A stretch of DNA of 64,000 nt from Pseudomonas orientalis (GCF_022807995.1 NZ_CP094351.1:1767001-1831000), one strand, 5' to 3'; positions 9,735 to 19,011 are shown, counted from the first letter of the stretch. Program-made: numbers and translations. The notes: generated from the sequence alone by a model not told the origin.

Positions 9735-9827
9735 GAGCGAGCTTGCTCGCGAAGGTCGTTAACGATAAAGATGGCTTCCTGAATGTACGCGGCGCCAGAC
9801 GTTTTTCGCGAGCAAGCTCGCTCCTGC
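9730..9827. repeat. REPIN copy A (GAGCGAGCTTGCTCGCGAA family), kdpD-kdpE gap
   Basis: Inverted arms TGTAGGAGCGAGCTTGCTCG and its near-complement ending GCTCGCTCCTGCA flank about 60 bp of loop. Arm and outline match copies at 41410-41509, 56346-56445 and 60922-61021; the loop here (GGTCGTTAACGATAAAG and onward) is the most diverged. The element supplies the kdpD stop codon and fills most of the gap to kdpE. Confidence 0.9.
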
Positions 9828-9863
9828 ATGGGTTGGTTTTTAATTGATTTTAACTGAGACACC

Positions 9864-10553
9864 ATGAGCCAGACCGCGACAATTCTAGTCATTGATGACG
9901 AACCGCAGATCCGCAAATTCCTGCGCATCAGCCTGGCCTCCCAAGGCTATAAGGTGATCGAAGCCGGCACCGGCAACGAAGGCCTGGCTCAAGCGGCATT
10001 GAGCAAACCGGATTTGCTCGTGCTGGACCTGGGCCTGCCTGATATGGACGGCCAGCAGGTGCTGCGCGAGTTTCGCGAGTGGTCGACGGTGCCGGTATTG
10101 GTGCTCTCGGTGCGGGCCAGCGAAGCGCAGAAGGTCGAAGCCCTTGACGGTGGCGCCAATGACTACGTGACCAAACCGTTCGGCATTCAGGAGTTTCTCG
10201 CCCGCGTGCGCGCATTGTTGCGTCATGCACCGGCGGGGGAGGCTCAGGAGGCCGCATTGAGTTTCGGCCCGCTGACCGTGGACCTGGCTTACCGCCGCGT
10301 ACTGCTCGACGGCGCCGAAGTGCCACTGACCCGCAAGGAATACGCGGTGCTGGCGCAACTGGCGCGGCATCCGGGGCGGGTGATTACCCAGCAGCAATTG
10401 CTCAAGGATATCTGGGGGCCGACTCACACCGAAGACAGCCACTACCTGCGCATTGTGGTGGGCCATTTGCGTCAGAAGCTGGCGGATGACCCGGCGCAGC
10501 CGAGGTTTATCGTGACTGAGGCGGGTGTGGGGTATCGGTTGCTGGGGGCTTGA
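9864..10553 (+). CDS. kdpE: kdp operon response regulator KdpE
   Basis: A 229-residue OmpR/PhoB-type regulator. The receiver domain has the acidic pocket (VIDDEPQIRK), the phospho-acceptor Asp in LLVLDLGLPD (near residue 53) and the TKPF lysine. The C-terminal winged helix includes LTRKEYAVLAQLARHPGRVI and the HYLRIVVGHLRQKL recognition region. KdpD should phosphorylate it, and it should activate kdpFABC from the proposed operator at 2392-2410. It is separated from kdpD by a REPIN and 129 bp, so kdpDE is unlikely to be translationally coupled here. Confidence 0.95.
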   Translation: MSQTATILVIDDEPQIRKFLRISLASQGYKVIEAGTGNEGLAQAALSKPDLLVLDLGLPDMDGQQVLREFREWSTVPVLVLSVRASEAQKVEALDGGANDYVTKPFGIQEFLARVRALLRHAPAGEAQEAALSFGPLTVDLAYRRVLLDGAEVPLTRKEYAVLAQLARHPGRVITQQQLLKDIWGPTHTEDSHYLRIVVGHLRQKLADDPAQPRFIVTEAGVGYRLLGA

Positions 10554-10572
10554 GTTTACCGCTGTCCGGACC

Positions 10573-10657
10573 GGCCTTATCGGGGGCAAGCCCCCTCCCA
10601 CACTTTGAATGTATTCACAAATCTAAATGTGGGAGGGGGCTTGCCCCCGATAAGGCC
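10573..10657. repeat. REPIN, GGGGGCAAGCCCCCTCCCAC family
   Basis: Inverted arms GGCCTTATCGGGGGCAAGCC and GGCTTGCCCCCGATAAGGCC flank TGTGGGAGG-type inner arms and a short AT-rich centre. It separates the convergent kdpE and patatin genes. Related elements occur at 46312-46389 and 48651-48738, and a single unit at 7007-7032. Confidence 0.88.
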
Positions 10658-10676
10658 CGCTCAGACACCCGCAATT

Positions 10677-11714
10677 TCAGGCCTGCTCACTCTCATAGCG
10701 ATCCAGCGTATCACTGGCAATCTCCCGCCCCAACGCGATCAACTCCGGCGCCTTGTAGAACTCGAAAAACCGGCAGACCCGCTTTGGCACGTTGATCAGC
10801 ACATCCGGCGGGTAACCGGCGATCTTGTACTGTGCCAATGACGTCTGCATCACTTCGAAACTCTGGTTGATCAGGTCCAGCAGTGAGGCCGGCCCGACAT
10901 TGTCGATAATGAACGAGCCTGTGGCAGACCTCGGAGCGCCGGGCTTTTCCGGCGCCGCGGCGGGTTGCTGGGATTCCGGCTCGGCCGACTCCAGCCACGG
11001 GTTGATCTCGGCGGCCTGGGCCTGCAAGGCTTCCTGCTCGAGCTTCATCAACTGCTCGGCCTGTTTGCGCCGGAACGGCAGGTGCGAGCCCAATGATTTC
11101 GCCAGGCTGTTGAAGCGGCTTTTGAAGGCCGGCGGGCGCTGGATCACCGGCAGATGATAGTGCTTCTGGTTGGTGGCGTTGAGGTTGACTGCAATGATCA
11201 AGTCGCAATGACTCGACACCACCGGCACGATGGGCAACGGGTTGAGCAAACCACCGTCCACCAGCATGCGATTGCCCTGCATCACCGGCGTGAATAGGCT
11301 GGGAATCGCTGCCGAGGCGCGCATGGCCTGGTGCAGGCAACCTTCCTGGAACCAGATTTCCTGTTGGTTGGTGAGGTCGGTGGCCACGGCGGTGTAGGGG
11401 ATGCGCAGGTCTTCGATAGTGATTTCGCCGACGATCTTGCGGATCTGCCCGAACACCTTTTCGCCGCGAATCGCGCCCAGGCGAAAGCTCACATCCACCA
11501 GGCGCAATACGTCGAGGTAATCCAGGCTTTCGATCCAGTTTCGATACTCGTCCAACTTGCCGGCGGCGTAGATCCCGCCGACCACGGCGCCCATCGAGCA
11601 GCCTGCGATACAAGCGATGTCATAGCCGCGTCGTTCGATTTCTTCGATCACGCCGATATGGGCGTAGCCCCTGGCTCCGCCGGAGCCCAGTACCAAGGCA
11701 ACACGTTTCTTCAT
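10677..11714 (-). CDS. patatin-like phospholipase (RssA type)
   Basis: A 345-residue protein starting at ATG 11714, which has AAGGA 8 bases upstream; further open frame upstream is not homologous-looking. Patatin motifs are clear: the oxyanion loop GSGGARGYAHIG near the N-terminus, nucleophile motif GCSMG, and the DGG-type Asp in VDGGLLNPLPI. The domain ends near residue 215; a Pro/Ala/Glu-rich linker (about 220-260) and a C-terminal helical part ending in PPDVLINVPKRVCRFFEFYKA follow. It is expected to act as a cytoplasmic serine acyl-hydrolase. Substrate is unknown. Confidence 0.9.
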   Translation of the reverse strand: MKKRVALVLGSGGARGYAHIGVIEEIERRGYDIACIAGCSMGAVVGGIYAAGKLDEYRNWIESLDYLDVLRLVDVSFRLGAIRGEKVFGQIRKIVGEITIEDLRIPYTAVATDLTNQQEIWFQEGCLHQAMRASAAIPSLFTPVMQGNRMLVDGGLLNPLPIVPVVSSHCDLIIAVNLNATNQKHYHLPVIQRPPAFKSRFNSLAKSLGSHLPFRRKQAEQLMKLEQEALQAQAAEINPWLESAEPESQQPAAAPEKPGAPRSATGSFIIDNVGPASLLDLINQSFEVMQTSLAQYKIAGYPPDVLINVPKRVCRFFEFYKAPELIALGREIASDTLDRYESEQA

Positions 11715-11932
11715 GACCCCGATCCTTCGCAAAACAGGTGCCCACAATGCACCCATCCAGGGGGCGGCTTCAATCCTCGGTGAGCCCTGATAATATTTTT
11801 CCAGAATCGCCACAAGGCTCGGGTATGCTCTGGCAATGGGCAGTACCGATTTCAGGCTAGGGACAAGGCACTTTTTCCTGTAGGCATCGTCTACAGGCTA
11901 CGACAGATTTTGTATATTTTGAGGTGTCATCA

Positions 11933-12211
11933 ATGAAAGCCTGGATGTGTGTGCCTGTGATCCTGTTGGCCTTGGCCGGCTGTGCCGGGAAAACCGCGTA
12001 TCGCGACAGCTGCGGGTCCCAGTTGGATGCCGCCTGGAAAGAACTGGACCTGGCCAAGGCCGAGGGTTTCGCCGGCACCGTGAGCTATTCCAAGGCGCTG
12101 TCGCTGTTGACGGGCGCCAAGACCCAGCAGCAATTCGAAGCGTTCGAAGGTTGCTCCAACAAGGCCGAGAAGGCGCGCTTCTATATTCGTGAGTCACGCG
12201 CCGGGCGTTGA
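11933..12211 (+). CDS. small lipoprotein
   Basis: A 92-residue protein with a type II signal peptide: MKAWMCVPVILLALAGC with lipobox LAGC, so the mature N-terminus is Cys17. The mature part (AGKTAYRDSCGSQLDAAWKELDLAKAEG) is helical with two further cysteines (CGSQ and EGCSN) that could form a disulfide. GAGGTG lies 6 bases before ATG 11933, favouring it over the in-frame GTG at 11924. It precedes the CHAD-domain gene by 41 bp, probably as one operon. Its function is not known. Confidence 0.85.
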   Translation: MKAWMCVPVILLALAGCAGKTAYRDSCGSQLDAAWKELDLAKAEGFAGTVSYSKALSLLTGAKTQQQFEAFEGCSNKAEKARFYIRESRAGR

Positions 12212-12252
12212 TTCAGCCACGCGCAGGGTTTTCAATGCAAAGGGAGGGCAGG

Positions 12253-13014
12253 ATGTCAGTGCTGGTCAATCAGTTAGTCGCTCAGGTCATTGGCCTGGAA
12301 GTAGGGTTACTGAGCTGTCAGGCTCGTCTTGCCGCCGTCACCGACGGTGAAGCCCTGCACGATCTGCGCACCACCGTACGCCGCCTGCGCAGCCTGTTGC
12401 GGCCCTTGCGCGGGTTGCCGGGTGTCGAACAGCTTGAATCCGCCGCCCGCACGGTCGGCCAATTGACCACACCGCTGCGTGACCGCGAAGTGCTGGCAGC
12501 GTACTTGCACCAGCACGGGCATCATGAGGCGGCTGAGCGACGTCTGCGCCTGCAACCTGGGGCCTATCGTCAGGTTGCGCAAAGCCCGGAACTGGCCCAC
12601 CTGCTGCAAATCCTCGATGCGTTTCCACGGTTTATCCGTGCCTCCCAACATCAGAAATTGCTTAAGGGCCTGCGCTCGCGCATCCAGAGACGTCTGGCCA
12701 AGCAATGGAAAACCCTTGAGCACGCGCTCAAAGATCCAGAACATGATCGCCACCGTTTGCGCTTGCTGATCAAACGCGTGCGCTACGCAGCCGAAGCCTA
12801 TCCCGAGTTGGACAAGCTGCCGGTCCGCGCCATGGCCGCTTTGAAAAAAGCGCAGGGCGCTCTGGGTGATTGGCATGACTGCTGGCAATGGCTGCTCCAG
12901 GCCGAGCACCAGGCTGACCTGCAGCCCTGCATTGCGACCTGGCGTGCCGCCATGGTCAAGGCCGAGGCACGGGCGGATCGAGTGCTGGACAAGCTCGGCG
13001 CGGATTGTTTCTGA
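12253..13014 (+). CDS. CHAD domain-containing protein
   Basis: A 253-residue, almost entirely helical and basic protein. Conserved CHAD features are EALHDLRTTVRRLRSLLRPL near residue 35 and HRLRLLIKRVRYAAEAYPEL near residue 175, with the chelating histidines and arginine-rich helices that bind polyphosphate in studied CHAD proteins. The final ALGDWHDCWQWLLQ matches the usual GxxxDxxxxxxWL ending. The start at 12253 has GGGAGGG in front; an in-frame ATG at 12235 is possible. It lacks a fused CYTH phosphatase domain, so polyphosphate-granule association is the likeliest role. Confidence 0.85.
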   Translation: MSVLVNQLVAQVIGLEVGLLSCQARLAAVTDGEALHDLRTTVRRLRSLLRPLRGLPGVEQLESAARTVGQLTTPLRDREVLAAYLHQHGHHEAAERRLRLQPGAYRQVAQSPELAHLLQILDAFPRFIRASQHQKLLKGLRSRIQRRLAKQWKTLEHALKDPEHDRHRLRLLIKRVRYAAEAYPELDKLPVRAMAALKKAQGALGDWHDCWQWLLQAEHQADLQPCIATWRAAMVKAEARADRVLDKLGADCF

Positions 13015-13103
13015 ACCGGTCCGGCTTTTGGCCGGAATAGGCGCTGTACCTGGCGGGGCGGATGGTTAAGATCCCCTCATCGTTTGCTTGATGTGAGATC
13101 GCC

Positions 13104-13901
13104 ATGCGCTTTAGTGATTTGCTCGACGCTGCTCGCAGTCACCCGTTGGATGTCACCATTCCTGCCGAATGGGGCCAGGGCCGCGCCACGTTTGGTGGCT
13201 TGGTCGCCGCCTTGCAATACGAGGCCTTGCGGGCGCAAGTGCCGGCAGACCGGCCGCTGCGCTCACTGGCGATCACTTTCGTGGGCCCGGTAGCGCCGGA
13301 TGTGCCGGCCAGTTATGAAGTTGAAGTGTTGCGCGAGGGCAAGGCCGTCAGCCAATTGCTGGGCCGTGTGGTGCAGAACGGTGAAGTGGCGACCCTGGTC
13401 CAGGCCAGTTTCGGTGCATCCCGCGAGTCGCAAATCGACGTGGCGAGCGAGCCGCCCCCGGTGTTCAAACAGTGGGACGAGTGCCAGGAACTGCCTTATA
13501 TCAAAGGCGTCACGCCCGAATTCATGCGGCACCTGGCAATGCGCTGGAGTGTCGGCGGCCTGCCGTTCACCGGCACTAAATCCCGCGACATGGGCGGTTG
13601 GGTGCGTTTGCGTGGAGATGTGAAGGAAGAACCGCTGACCGAGGCGCATATCCTCGCACTGGTCGATGCGTGGCCCCCGGCGTTGCTCCCGCATTTGAAC
13701 AAACCGGCGCCGGGCAGCACCCTGACCTGGACCATCGAGTTCATCCAGCCGCTGCAGAGCCTGACTACACTCGATTGGTGCCAATATCACGTCAACATCG
13801 AACACGCCCGCGACGGCTACGGCCATGCCGCCGCCGCGCTCTGGAGTCCGACCGGCGACTTGATCGCCCTCAGCCGCCAGACCGTGGTGGTCTTCGCCTG
13901 A
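13104..13901 (+). CDS. TesB-like acyl-CoA thioesterase
   Basis: A 265-residue double-hotdog protein. The first hotdog contains WGQGRATFGGLVAALQYEAL (about 23-42), where the glycine-rich turn starts the central helix, followed by LRSLAITFVGPVAPD. The second ends with HVNIEHARDGYGHAAAALWSPTGDLIALSRQTVVVFA. This matches the thioesterase family that hydrolyses medium or long acyl-CoAs in the cytoplasm. Nothing around it specifies a pathway: it lies between the CHAD gene and a convergent DUF962 gene whose stop is 4 bp away. Confidence 0.87.
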   Translation: MRFSDLLDAARSHPLDVTIPAEWGQGRATFGGLVAALQYEALRAQVPADRPLRSLAITFVGPVAPDVPASYEVEVLREGKAVSQLLGRVVQNGEVATLVQASFGASRESQIDVASEPPPVFKQWDECQELPYIKGVTPEFMRHLAMRWSVGGLPFTGTKSRDMGGWVRLRGDVKEEPLTEAHILALVDAWPPALLPHLNKPAPGSTLTWTIEFIQPLQSLTTLDWCQYHVNIEHARDGYGHAAAALWSPTGDLIALSRQTVVVFA

Positions 13902-13904
13902 CGC

Positions 13905-14267
13905 TCAACGCGGGTGGCGCTGACGCCAGGCACGCCACCAGCCACCGCTGAGGACAAAGCGCGGGAACGTCACGAACTGCTCGACCACCAGGCGTTGCAC
14001 CGCATCTTTACGGTCGCTGAACGGCTCACTGGCCTGGGCTTCCAGGCTATGGCCGTGACGCTGCAACGCCAGGCCCCCCAGGATACCGATCACTCCGATG
14101 ACGACACTGACCAGACTCAGGCTGAACACACCGGAAACGATCAACAGGAAGCCGATGATGAACAGCGGCACGGCAATCAGGTGCAACGCCAGGTTGGCCG
14201 GGTGCTGATGGTTTTTTGGGTAATGACGCCATTGCCAGGCGGGGAGATTGGGGTGACGTTTGCCCAT
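13905..14267 (-). CDS. Mpo1-like (DUF962) membrane protein
   Basis: A 120-residue protein from ATG 14267 (GAGGA upstream). It has the Mpo1/YGL010w-type motif WRHYPKNHQHPANLALHLIAVPL (residues about 12-34) with conserved histidines, then two membrane helices (about 35-75). In yeast, Mpo1 is an iron-dependent dioxygenase acting on 2-hydroxy fatty acids; whether the bacterial proteins do this is unknown. A longer frame starts upstream at 14339, but the added residues lack family character. It converges with the thioesterase gene. Confidence 0.8.
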   Translation of the reverse strand: MGKRHPNLPAWQWRHYPKNHQHPANLALHLIAVPLFIIGFLLIVSGVFSLSLVSVVIGVIGILGGLALQRHGHSLEAQASEPFSDRKDAVQRLVVEQFVTFPRFVLSGGWWRAWRQRHPR

Positions 14268-14413
14268 GATGGTGAATCCTCTGTCCGTTGAAACAACTTG
14301 GACAGAGTTTAGGTGGGGGTTGGCGGGGCAGCGAATCAAACCTGGCTATGGCTGTCATAGACGGTCCCGAGGAGATCGGCGCAACCGGTGCGACGTCTCC
14401 CCGGACTTGACAC

Positions 14414-15895
14414 CTACAGCTTCAACTGCCCAATCGCCTTATTCAACTCTCCCGCCAGCGTCGCCAGCTCATTGCTGGTGGTTGCCGAATCCACTGTCTG
14501 CTGCACGGTGTTCTCGGTTACATCACGAATGCTCACCACGGCGCGGTTCATCTCTTCGGCAACATGGCTCTGCTGTTCGGCGGCCACCGCAATCTGGGTG
14601 TTGCTCTCGCGCATCTGCGCCACGGCACCGGTGATTTCCGCGAGCGCGGCGCCGGCTTCCTGGGCCTGCTGCACGCAGTCATCGGCCTTGAATGAGCTTT
14701 CCTGCATGAAGTCCACCGCGTCGCGGGTACCGGCTTGCAGCGCCGAGACCATGCGGGTGATTTCGTCGGTAGAGCTCTGCACGCGCTTGGCCAGGTTGCG
14801 CACTTCGTCGGCGACCACGGCGAAGCCACGGCCCATTTCGCCGGCGCGGGCGGCTTCGATGGCGGCGTTGAGGGCGAGCAAGTTGGTCTGTTCGGCGATG
14901 CTGTGGATCACGCCGACCACGCCGTTGATTTTCTGGCTGTCTTCGGCGAGTTTCTGGATCATTTCAGCAGTCTGTTGCACACCCGTGGACAGCCCGGCGA
15001 TTGAACGTTGCACGCGTGTGACCACTTCCTGGCCGCTGCCGGCCAGAGTGTCGGCGGTTTGCGAAAGGTCGCGGGTGGCCCCGGCGTGCTGCGCAATATG
15101 GTGGACGGTAGCGGTCATCTCGTTGATCGCCGTGGCGGCCTGGTCGGTCTCGCTTTGCTGGCCGAGCATGCCGTGCTGCACCTCGTTCATGCTGCTGGCC
15201 AGGCGTGCGGCGCCCTCGTCCAATTGCCTGGCGGTACGGGCCACGGTGTTGACCACCCGTTGGTAGCCGGCTTGCATGGCGTTGAAGGCATTGGCCATCT
15301 GCCCGACTTCATCCTTGCAGGCCAGGGGCACGCGGGCGGACAGGTCGCCGGTCTTCTCTACATGGAGCATCACGTCCTTGAGGGTGTTGAGCTGGCTGAG
15401 CAGGAAGCGGATCAGCAATTGGGAGGCGCCGAGCATCGCAAGCATCAGGATCGCCACCGCTACCGCATAGTTGACGAAGCGTTCGCCGAACACCTGGCGC
15501 AGGCTTGGCGCGTAGGCGAGTACGGCGACCTGTTGTCCGTCGGCGCGGCGGACGACCTCTGCGCCCAGCAGCGGGTTTATGCCGAACAAAGGCAGGTGAC
15601 CGAGCTCGACCCAGCCGCTGGCGCCTTGCAAGACGGACAGGTCCTGGCCGGCCCGTTGTGGTGCCTGGTCGCGGGTGAGGGTCAGCCAGTTTTCGCCGGT
15701 GGGCAGTGCCTTGTCGGCCGGCCAGGCGCTGAACAACTGCGCCTGGGCCCTGGCCGAATCCTGGGCCCCCTGGCTGCGCGCCTGTTGTTCGAGCTGGACG
15801 GCATACAGCACCAGCAGCAGGGTGGTGATGAAAGCCACCGCATTGACGGCCCAGAATTTGTACTTCAGCGAGATATTGCTAAGCCAGGCACCCAT
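14414..15895 (-). CDS. methyl-accepting chemotaxis protein
   Basis: A 493-residue chemoreceptor. It has an N-terminal helix (about residues 12-32), a periplasmic part of roughly 110 residues, a second helix (about 145-170), a HAMP region ([21 protein letters not shown]) and the signalling hairpin whose tip reads [19 protein letters not shown]. The periplasmic part carries [20 protein letters not shown] and is too short for a double-Cache sensor; its ligand is unknown. The start is taken at ATG 15895 ([15 protein letters not shown]), although ATG 15925 and TTG 15931 are also in frame. It is monocistronic. Confidence 0.92.
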   Translation of the reverse strand: MGAWLSNISLKYKFWAVNAVAFITTLLLVLYAVQLEQQARSQGAQDSARAQAQLFSAWPADKALPTGENWLTLTRDQAPQRAGQDLSVLQGASGWVELGHLPLFGINPLLGAEVVRRADGQQVAVLAYAPSLRQVFGERFVNYAVAVAILMLAMLGASQLLIRFLLSQLNTLKDVMLHVEKTGDLSARVPLACKDEVGQMANAFNAMQAGYQRVVNTVARTARQLDEGAARLASSMNEVQHGMLGQQSETDQAATAINEMTATVHHIAQHAGATRDLSQTADTLAGSGQEVVTRVQRSIAGLSTGVQQTAEMIQKLAEDSQKINGVVGVIHSIAEQTNLLALNAAIEAARAGEMGRGFAVVADEVRNLAKRVQSSTDEITRMVSALQAGTRDAVDFMQESSFKADDCVQQAQEAGAALAEITGAVAQMRESNTQIAVAAEQQSHVAEEMNRAVVSIRDVTENTVQQTVDSATTSNELATLAGELNKAIGQLKL

Positions 15896-15990
15896 GGAGG
15901 TTTTCTCTGATAGCGGAAACAGCATTGGCAAGGTGCCATTATTGTGCCGCTACTCAGGAAAGGGTTTTTGACATGGGTCAATGCGCCGCA

Positions 15991-16797
15991 TCACTCAACG
16001 GCAGGCAGACCAAAAAAAGCGCGGGCGCAGGCAGTACTGTGCAGCGCGAGATCTTCCAGGGTTTCATTGCGATGCAGGGCAACTTCGCGCAGCACTTCGG
16101 TCAGGAAGGCGGGCTCATTGCGGCCGTTCTTCGGTTTGGGGCGCAGTGTGCGTGGCAGCAGGTAGGGCGCATCACTTTCCAGCATCAGACGACCGCGGGG
16201 AATCTCCCTGACCAATGGATGCAGATGCGTCCCACGGCGTTCGTCGCAGATCCAGCCGGTGATGCCAATGTGCAGGTCAAGATCGATGTAGCTGAACAGC
16301 GCCTGTTGTTCGCCGGTGAAGCAATGCACTACGGCGGCGGGCAAGTGGTCACGGTAATCCTTGAGGATCTCCAGCAGGCGCTGGTTGGCGTCGCGCTCGT
16401 GAAGGAACACCGGCAATTGCAGTTCGACGGCCAGGGCCAGGTGTTCCTCCAAGACTTTTTCCTGTTGTGGACGCGGTGAAAAATCCCGGTTGAAATCCAG
16501 GCCGCACTCGCCGACGGCGCGTACGCGCGTTTCGTTGAGCAGGCCGCGTAAACGTCGAGCGCTGTCGCTGTCCCAGGCGCTGGCGGAGTGGGGGTGGATG
16601 CCAGCGGTGCTGAACAGGCGTTGCGCGCTTTCATCAAGGTTCACGCACAACTCCAGGGCCTGCTCGCTGCCTTCGACACTGGTGCCGGTGAGCACCAGTT
16701 GTTGCACGCCGGCGGCGTAGGCTCGCTCGAGAACGGCCGAGTGCCTCTCGTCGAAACTGGGGTTGGTCAGGTTGACGCCGATATCAATGAGTTGCAT
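15991..16797 (-). CDS. tatD: TatD family metal-dependent hydrolase
   Basis: A 268-residue TIM-barrel hydrolase. Metal-ligand motifs run in the expected order: [12 protein letters not shown] at the N-terminus (as in E. coli TatD), [35 protein letters not shown] and [23 protein letters not shown]. The IGVNL start and the GRNEP ending place it with true TatD rather than YcfH or YjjV. TatD proteins are Mg-dependent 3'-5' DNA/RNA exonucleases linked to oxidative DNA damage repair. It is transcribed toward the chemoreceptor gene. Confidence 0.92.
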   Translation of the reverse strand: MQLIDIGVNLTNPSFDERHSAVLERAYAAGVQQLVLTGTSVEGSEQALELCVNLDESAQRLFSTAGIHPHSASAWDSDSARRLRGLLNETRVRAVGECGLDFNRDFSPRPQQEKVLEEHLALAVELQLPVFLHERDANQRLLEILKDYRDHLPAAVVHCFTGEQQALFSYIDLDLHIGITGWICDERRGTHLHPLVREIPRGRLMLESDAPYLLPRTLRPKPKNGRNEPAFLTEVLREVALHRNETLEDLALHSTACARAFFGLPAVE

Positions 16798-17032
16798 GGT
16801 GCTACCTCCGCCTGCGGCCGGAAAGCATATCAGAGCTGTAGATTTATAAGAAAAACGAAGAACTACAACGCGTTATAGCTGTCTTTGAACGTCGCCAGCG
16901 ACATTGTGCCGGGCCCGTTGCCTCTCACCGTGTCGCCGTTGCACGCTTTGCCAGCGCATAAAGCGCTCTGTTTCTGACGCCCAACAGCTCTTTTTCACGA
17001 AGACGTTGGCCAGTATTCTTTCCGGAGAGCGG

Positions 17033-18454
17033 ATGATCCGACCCTCGGCGTTGCTTCTGATGTGCCTGACGTTACTGCTGCCCCTGGCAGCGGTCGCGCG
17101 TCTGGATGGGCCGCTGGAAGTGACCAAACCCGGCAAGGTGCGTGACCTGGCGGAGATTCGCTCCAGTCGTACCCTGCGTGTGCTGGTCAACCAGAGCCGT
17201 AACAGTTCCGGTGAAGTGCAGGGCCAGGCTATCGGTGTCGAATACCATCGCTTGCGGGCTTTCGAGCAGTACCTCAATGGCCATGCCCGCGATGGGCAGG
17301 CAATCAACCTCAAGATCATCCCCAGGGCCAAGGACCAGTTGCTTGGCGCGCTGGCCCGTGGCGAAGGCGATCTGGTGGCTCCCGGCGAATTGCTGGACAT
17401 GAGGGCCGCGCACAAGATCAGCACCAGTGACCCTATCGCCAGCGACGTGCCGCTGTGGCTGGTGGGCGTCAAGGGTGAACGACGCTTTACCCGATTGGAG
17501 CAGTTGTCGGGCCGCACCCTGGCGTTGACCACCGGCAGTGCCGCGGCGGATGCGATCAGCCAGGTCAACCAGAAACTGGCCCTGCACAAGCGCCCGCCGA
17601 TCAAGGTTGAGTGGGTCGACCCGAGCCTGGCGGTCGAAGACGTGCTGGAGATGGTGCAGGCCGGGATCTTTCACCTGACCATCGTTGAAAAGCCGATTGC
17701 CGAGCGCTGGTCGAAAATCCTGCCCAGGTTGCGTTTTGACAAGCAGGTGGTCATCAGCGAGCCGGGCGACGAGTACTGGTTCGTGCGCCAGGATGCTTCG
17801 ATGCTGCGGGCGAGCATTGATCGTTTCCTCAAGACCTACCACACCCCTTCCGATCAGGATGTGGCGTTCCAGCGTATCTATCGACGTCTTTATCAGGTGC
17901 GCAACCCGTTGGCCCGCGCCGACCGTCAACGCCTGGAGAAACTGCGCCCGGTGCTGCAAAAGCATGCGCGTGAGCAAGGCATGGACTGGTTGAACCTGGC
18001 CGCCCTGGCATTCAAGGAGTCTGCGCTGGACCCTGGGGCACGCAACAGCGGTGGTCCTACCGGTCTGATGCAGATTACGCCCTCGGCGGCGCAGCGGGTG
18101 GGCGTGAACAATATCGAGAATCTGGACAGTAATGTGCAGGCCGGCGCGCGCTACCTGGCCATGATCCGGCGCAAGTTTTTTGCCAGCCCCAAGCTCAATG
18201 AGCGCGAACGTATGGCCTTCGTGTTGGCGGCTTATAACATGGGCCCGGAGCGGGTGCAGGGCATGCGCACCGAAGCCAGGCGTCGAGGACTCAACCCCAA
18301 TCAGTGGTTCTTCCAGGTTGAACGCATTGCCATGGAGCAGGTAGGGATGGGCGGCGTCAGCTATGTTAACAGTGTCAACAAGTACTATCTGGCGTTTGAC
18401 CGGGAGCGGGAGTCCCTGGAACCGTCAGCGCCGAAAGTTGCGTCGCGCAAATAA
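17033..18454 (+). CDS. MltF-type membrane-bound lytic murein transglycosylase
   Basis: A 473-residue exported protein from ATG 17033 (CCGGAGAGCGG upstream), with signal peptide MIRPSALLLMCLTLLLPLAA. Residues about 35-275 form a type 3 periplasmic solute-binding domain (LRVLVNQSRNSSGEVQG onward), and about 300-450 an SLT lysozyme-like domain with catalytic glutamate in AALAFKESALDP followed by GPTGLMQITPSAAQRVGV and VLAAYNMGPERV. This is the MltF architecture. The enzyme cleaves glycan strands of peptidoglycan to anhydromuropeptides. A second MltF-like paralogue is common in Pseudomonas, so I do not assign the symbol. Confidence 0.9.
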   Translation: MIRPSALLLMCLTLLLPLAAVARLDGPLEVTKPGKVRDLAEIRSSRTLRVLVNQSRNSSGEVQGQAIGVEYHRLRAFEQYLNGHARDGQAINLKIIPRAKDQLLGALARGEGDLVAPGELLDMRAAHKISTSDPIASDVPLWLVGVKGERRFTRLEQLSGRTLALTTGSAAADAISQVNQKLALHKRPPIKVEWVDPSLAVEDVLEMVQAGIFHLTIVEKPIAERWSKILPRLRFDKQVVISEPGDEYWFVRQDASMLRASIDRFLKTYHTPSDQDVAFQRIYRRLYQVRNPLARADRQRLEKLRPVLQKHAREQGMDWLNLAALAFKESALDPGARNSGGPTGLMQITPSAAQRVGVNNIENLDSNVQAGARYLAMIRRKFFASPKLNERERMAFVLAAYNMGPERVQGMRTEARRRGLNPNQWFFQVERIAMEQVGMGGVSYVNSVNKYYLAFDRERESLEPSAPKVASRK

Positions 18455-18491
18455 TCGATTTTATCGATGTCGATAACGCATTTTTTCGGCT

Positions 18492-18521
18492 TTTATCATT
18501 CTTTAAACTGATTAATATAGC
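18492..18521 (+). promoter_or_regulatory. possible sigma-70 promoter for the DoxX gene
   Basis: A TTTATC (18492-18497) and a TATAGC-like hexamer (18516-18521) sit in an AT-rich stretch about 40 bp before the DoxX start. Spacing is 18 bp, or 15-17 with the overlapping TAATAT and ATATAG hexamers. Just upstream is a dyad-rich ATCGAT cluster (18456-18473). The assignment rests on base composition and weak consensus only. Confidence 0.35.
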
Positions 18522-18558
18522 GGCCAACCAACCCCTACCTGAAAAAGGATTTACCTTC

Positions 18559-18993
18559 ATGAGCCCATTGATCACCCGTGTCCTGTCCACTCGCGCAGGT
18601 TATGGCCTGACGATTCTGCGCATCTTCGTCGGCATCATCTTCGCTGCCCACGGCTCGCAGAAACTCTTCGGCTGGTTCGGCGGTGGTGGTCTGGCCGGCA
18701 CTGCACAATGGATGGAAAGCATCGGCCTGGCGCCGGGCACCCTGATGGCAGTGTTGTCCGGTGGCACCGAGTTCTTTGCCGGCCTGGCGCTGATCATCGG
18801 CCTGCTCGTGCGCCCTGCGGCACTGGGCCTGACCTTCCTGACGCTGGTGGCGATCTTTTCGGTGCACATTCATAACGGGCTGTTCATGGCCAACAATGGC
18901 TATGAGTTTGCACTGGCCCTGCTGGGAGGCTCGCTGGCGGTACTGTTCGAAGGCGCCGGCAGACTGTCGGCCGATCGCGCCATCGCCAACTGA
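18559..18993 (+). CDS. DoxX family membrane protein
   Basis: A 144-residue inner-membrane protein with four predicted helices. The N-terminal GYGLTILRIFVGIIFAAHGSQKLFGWFGG segment is the DoxX signature, followed by the WMESIGLAPG loop. DoxX proteins are implicated in redox tolerance and in membrane complexes with oxidoreductases; no enzymatic role can be assigned here. AAAAAGGA precedes the ATG. It is monocistronic, with an AT-rich promoter region upstream and a terminator 20 bp downstream. Confidence 0.9.
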   Translation: MSPLITRVLSTRAGYGLTILRIFVGIIFAAHGSQKLFGWFGGGGLAGTAQWMESIGLAPGTLMAVLSGGTEFFAGLALIIGLLVRPAALGLTFLTLVAIFSVHIHNGLFMANNGYEFALALLGGSLAVLFEGAGRLSADRAIAN

Positions 18994-19011
18994 CCGTTTC
19001 GCAAGCACGAG

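Noticed and set aside
9730-9827. Insertion sequence or attachment site in the kdpD-kdpE gap
   Set aside because: No transposase frame or target duplication; size and arms match the dispersed REPIN family found three more times.
16904-17032. N-terminal extension of the lytic transglycosylase to 16904
   Set aside because: The added Cys/Arg-rich sequence is not a signal peptide, whereas ATG 17033 has a ribosome site and a proper signal sequence.
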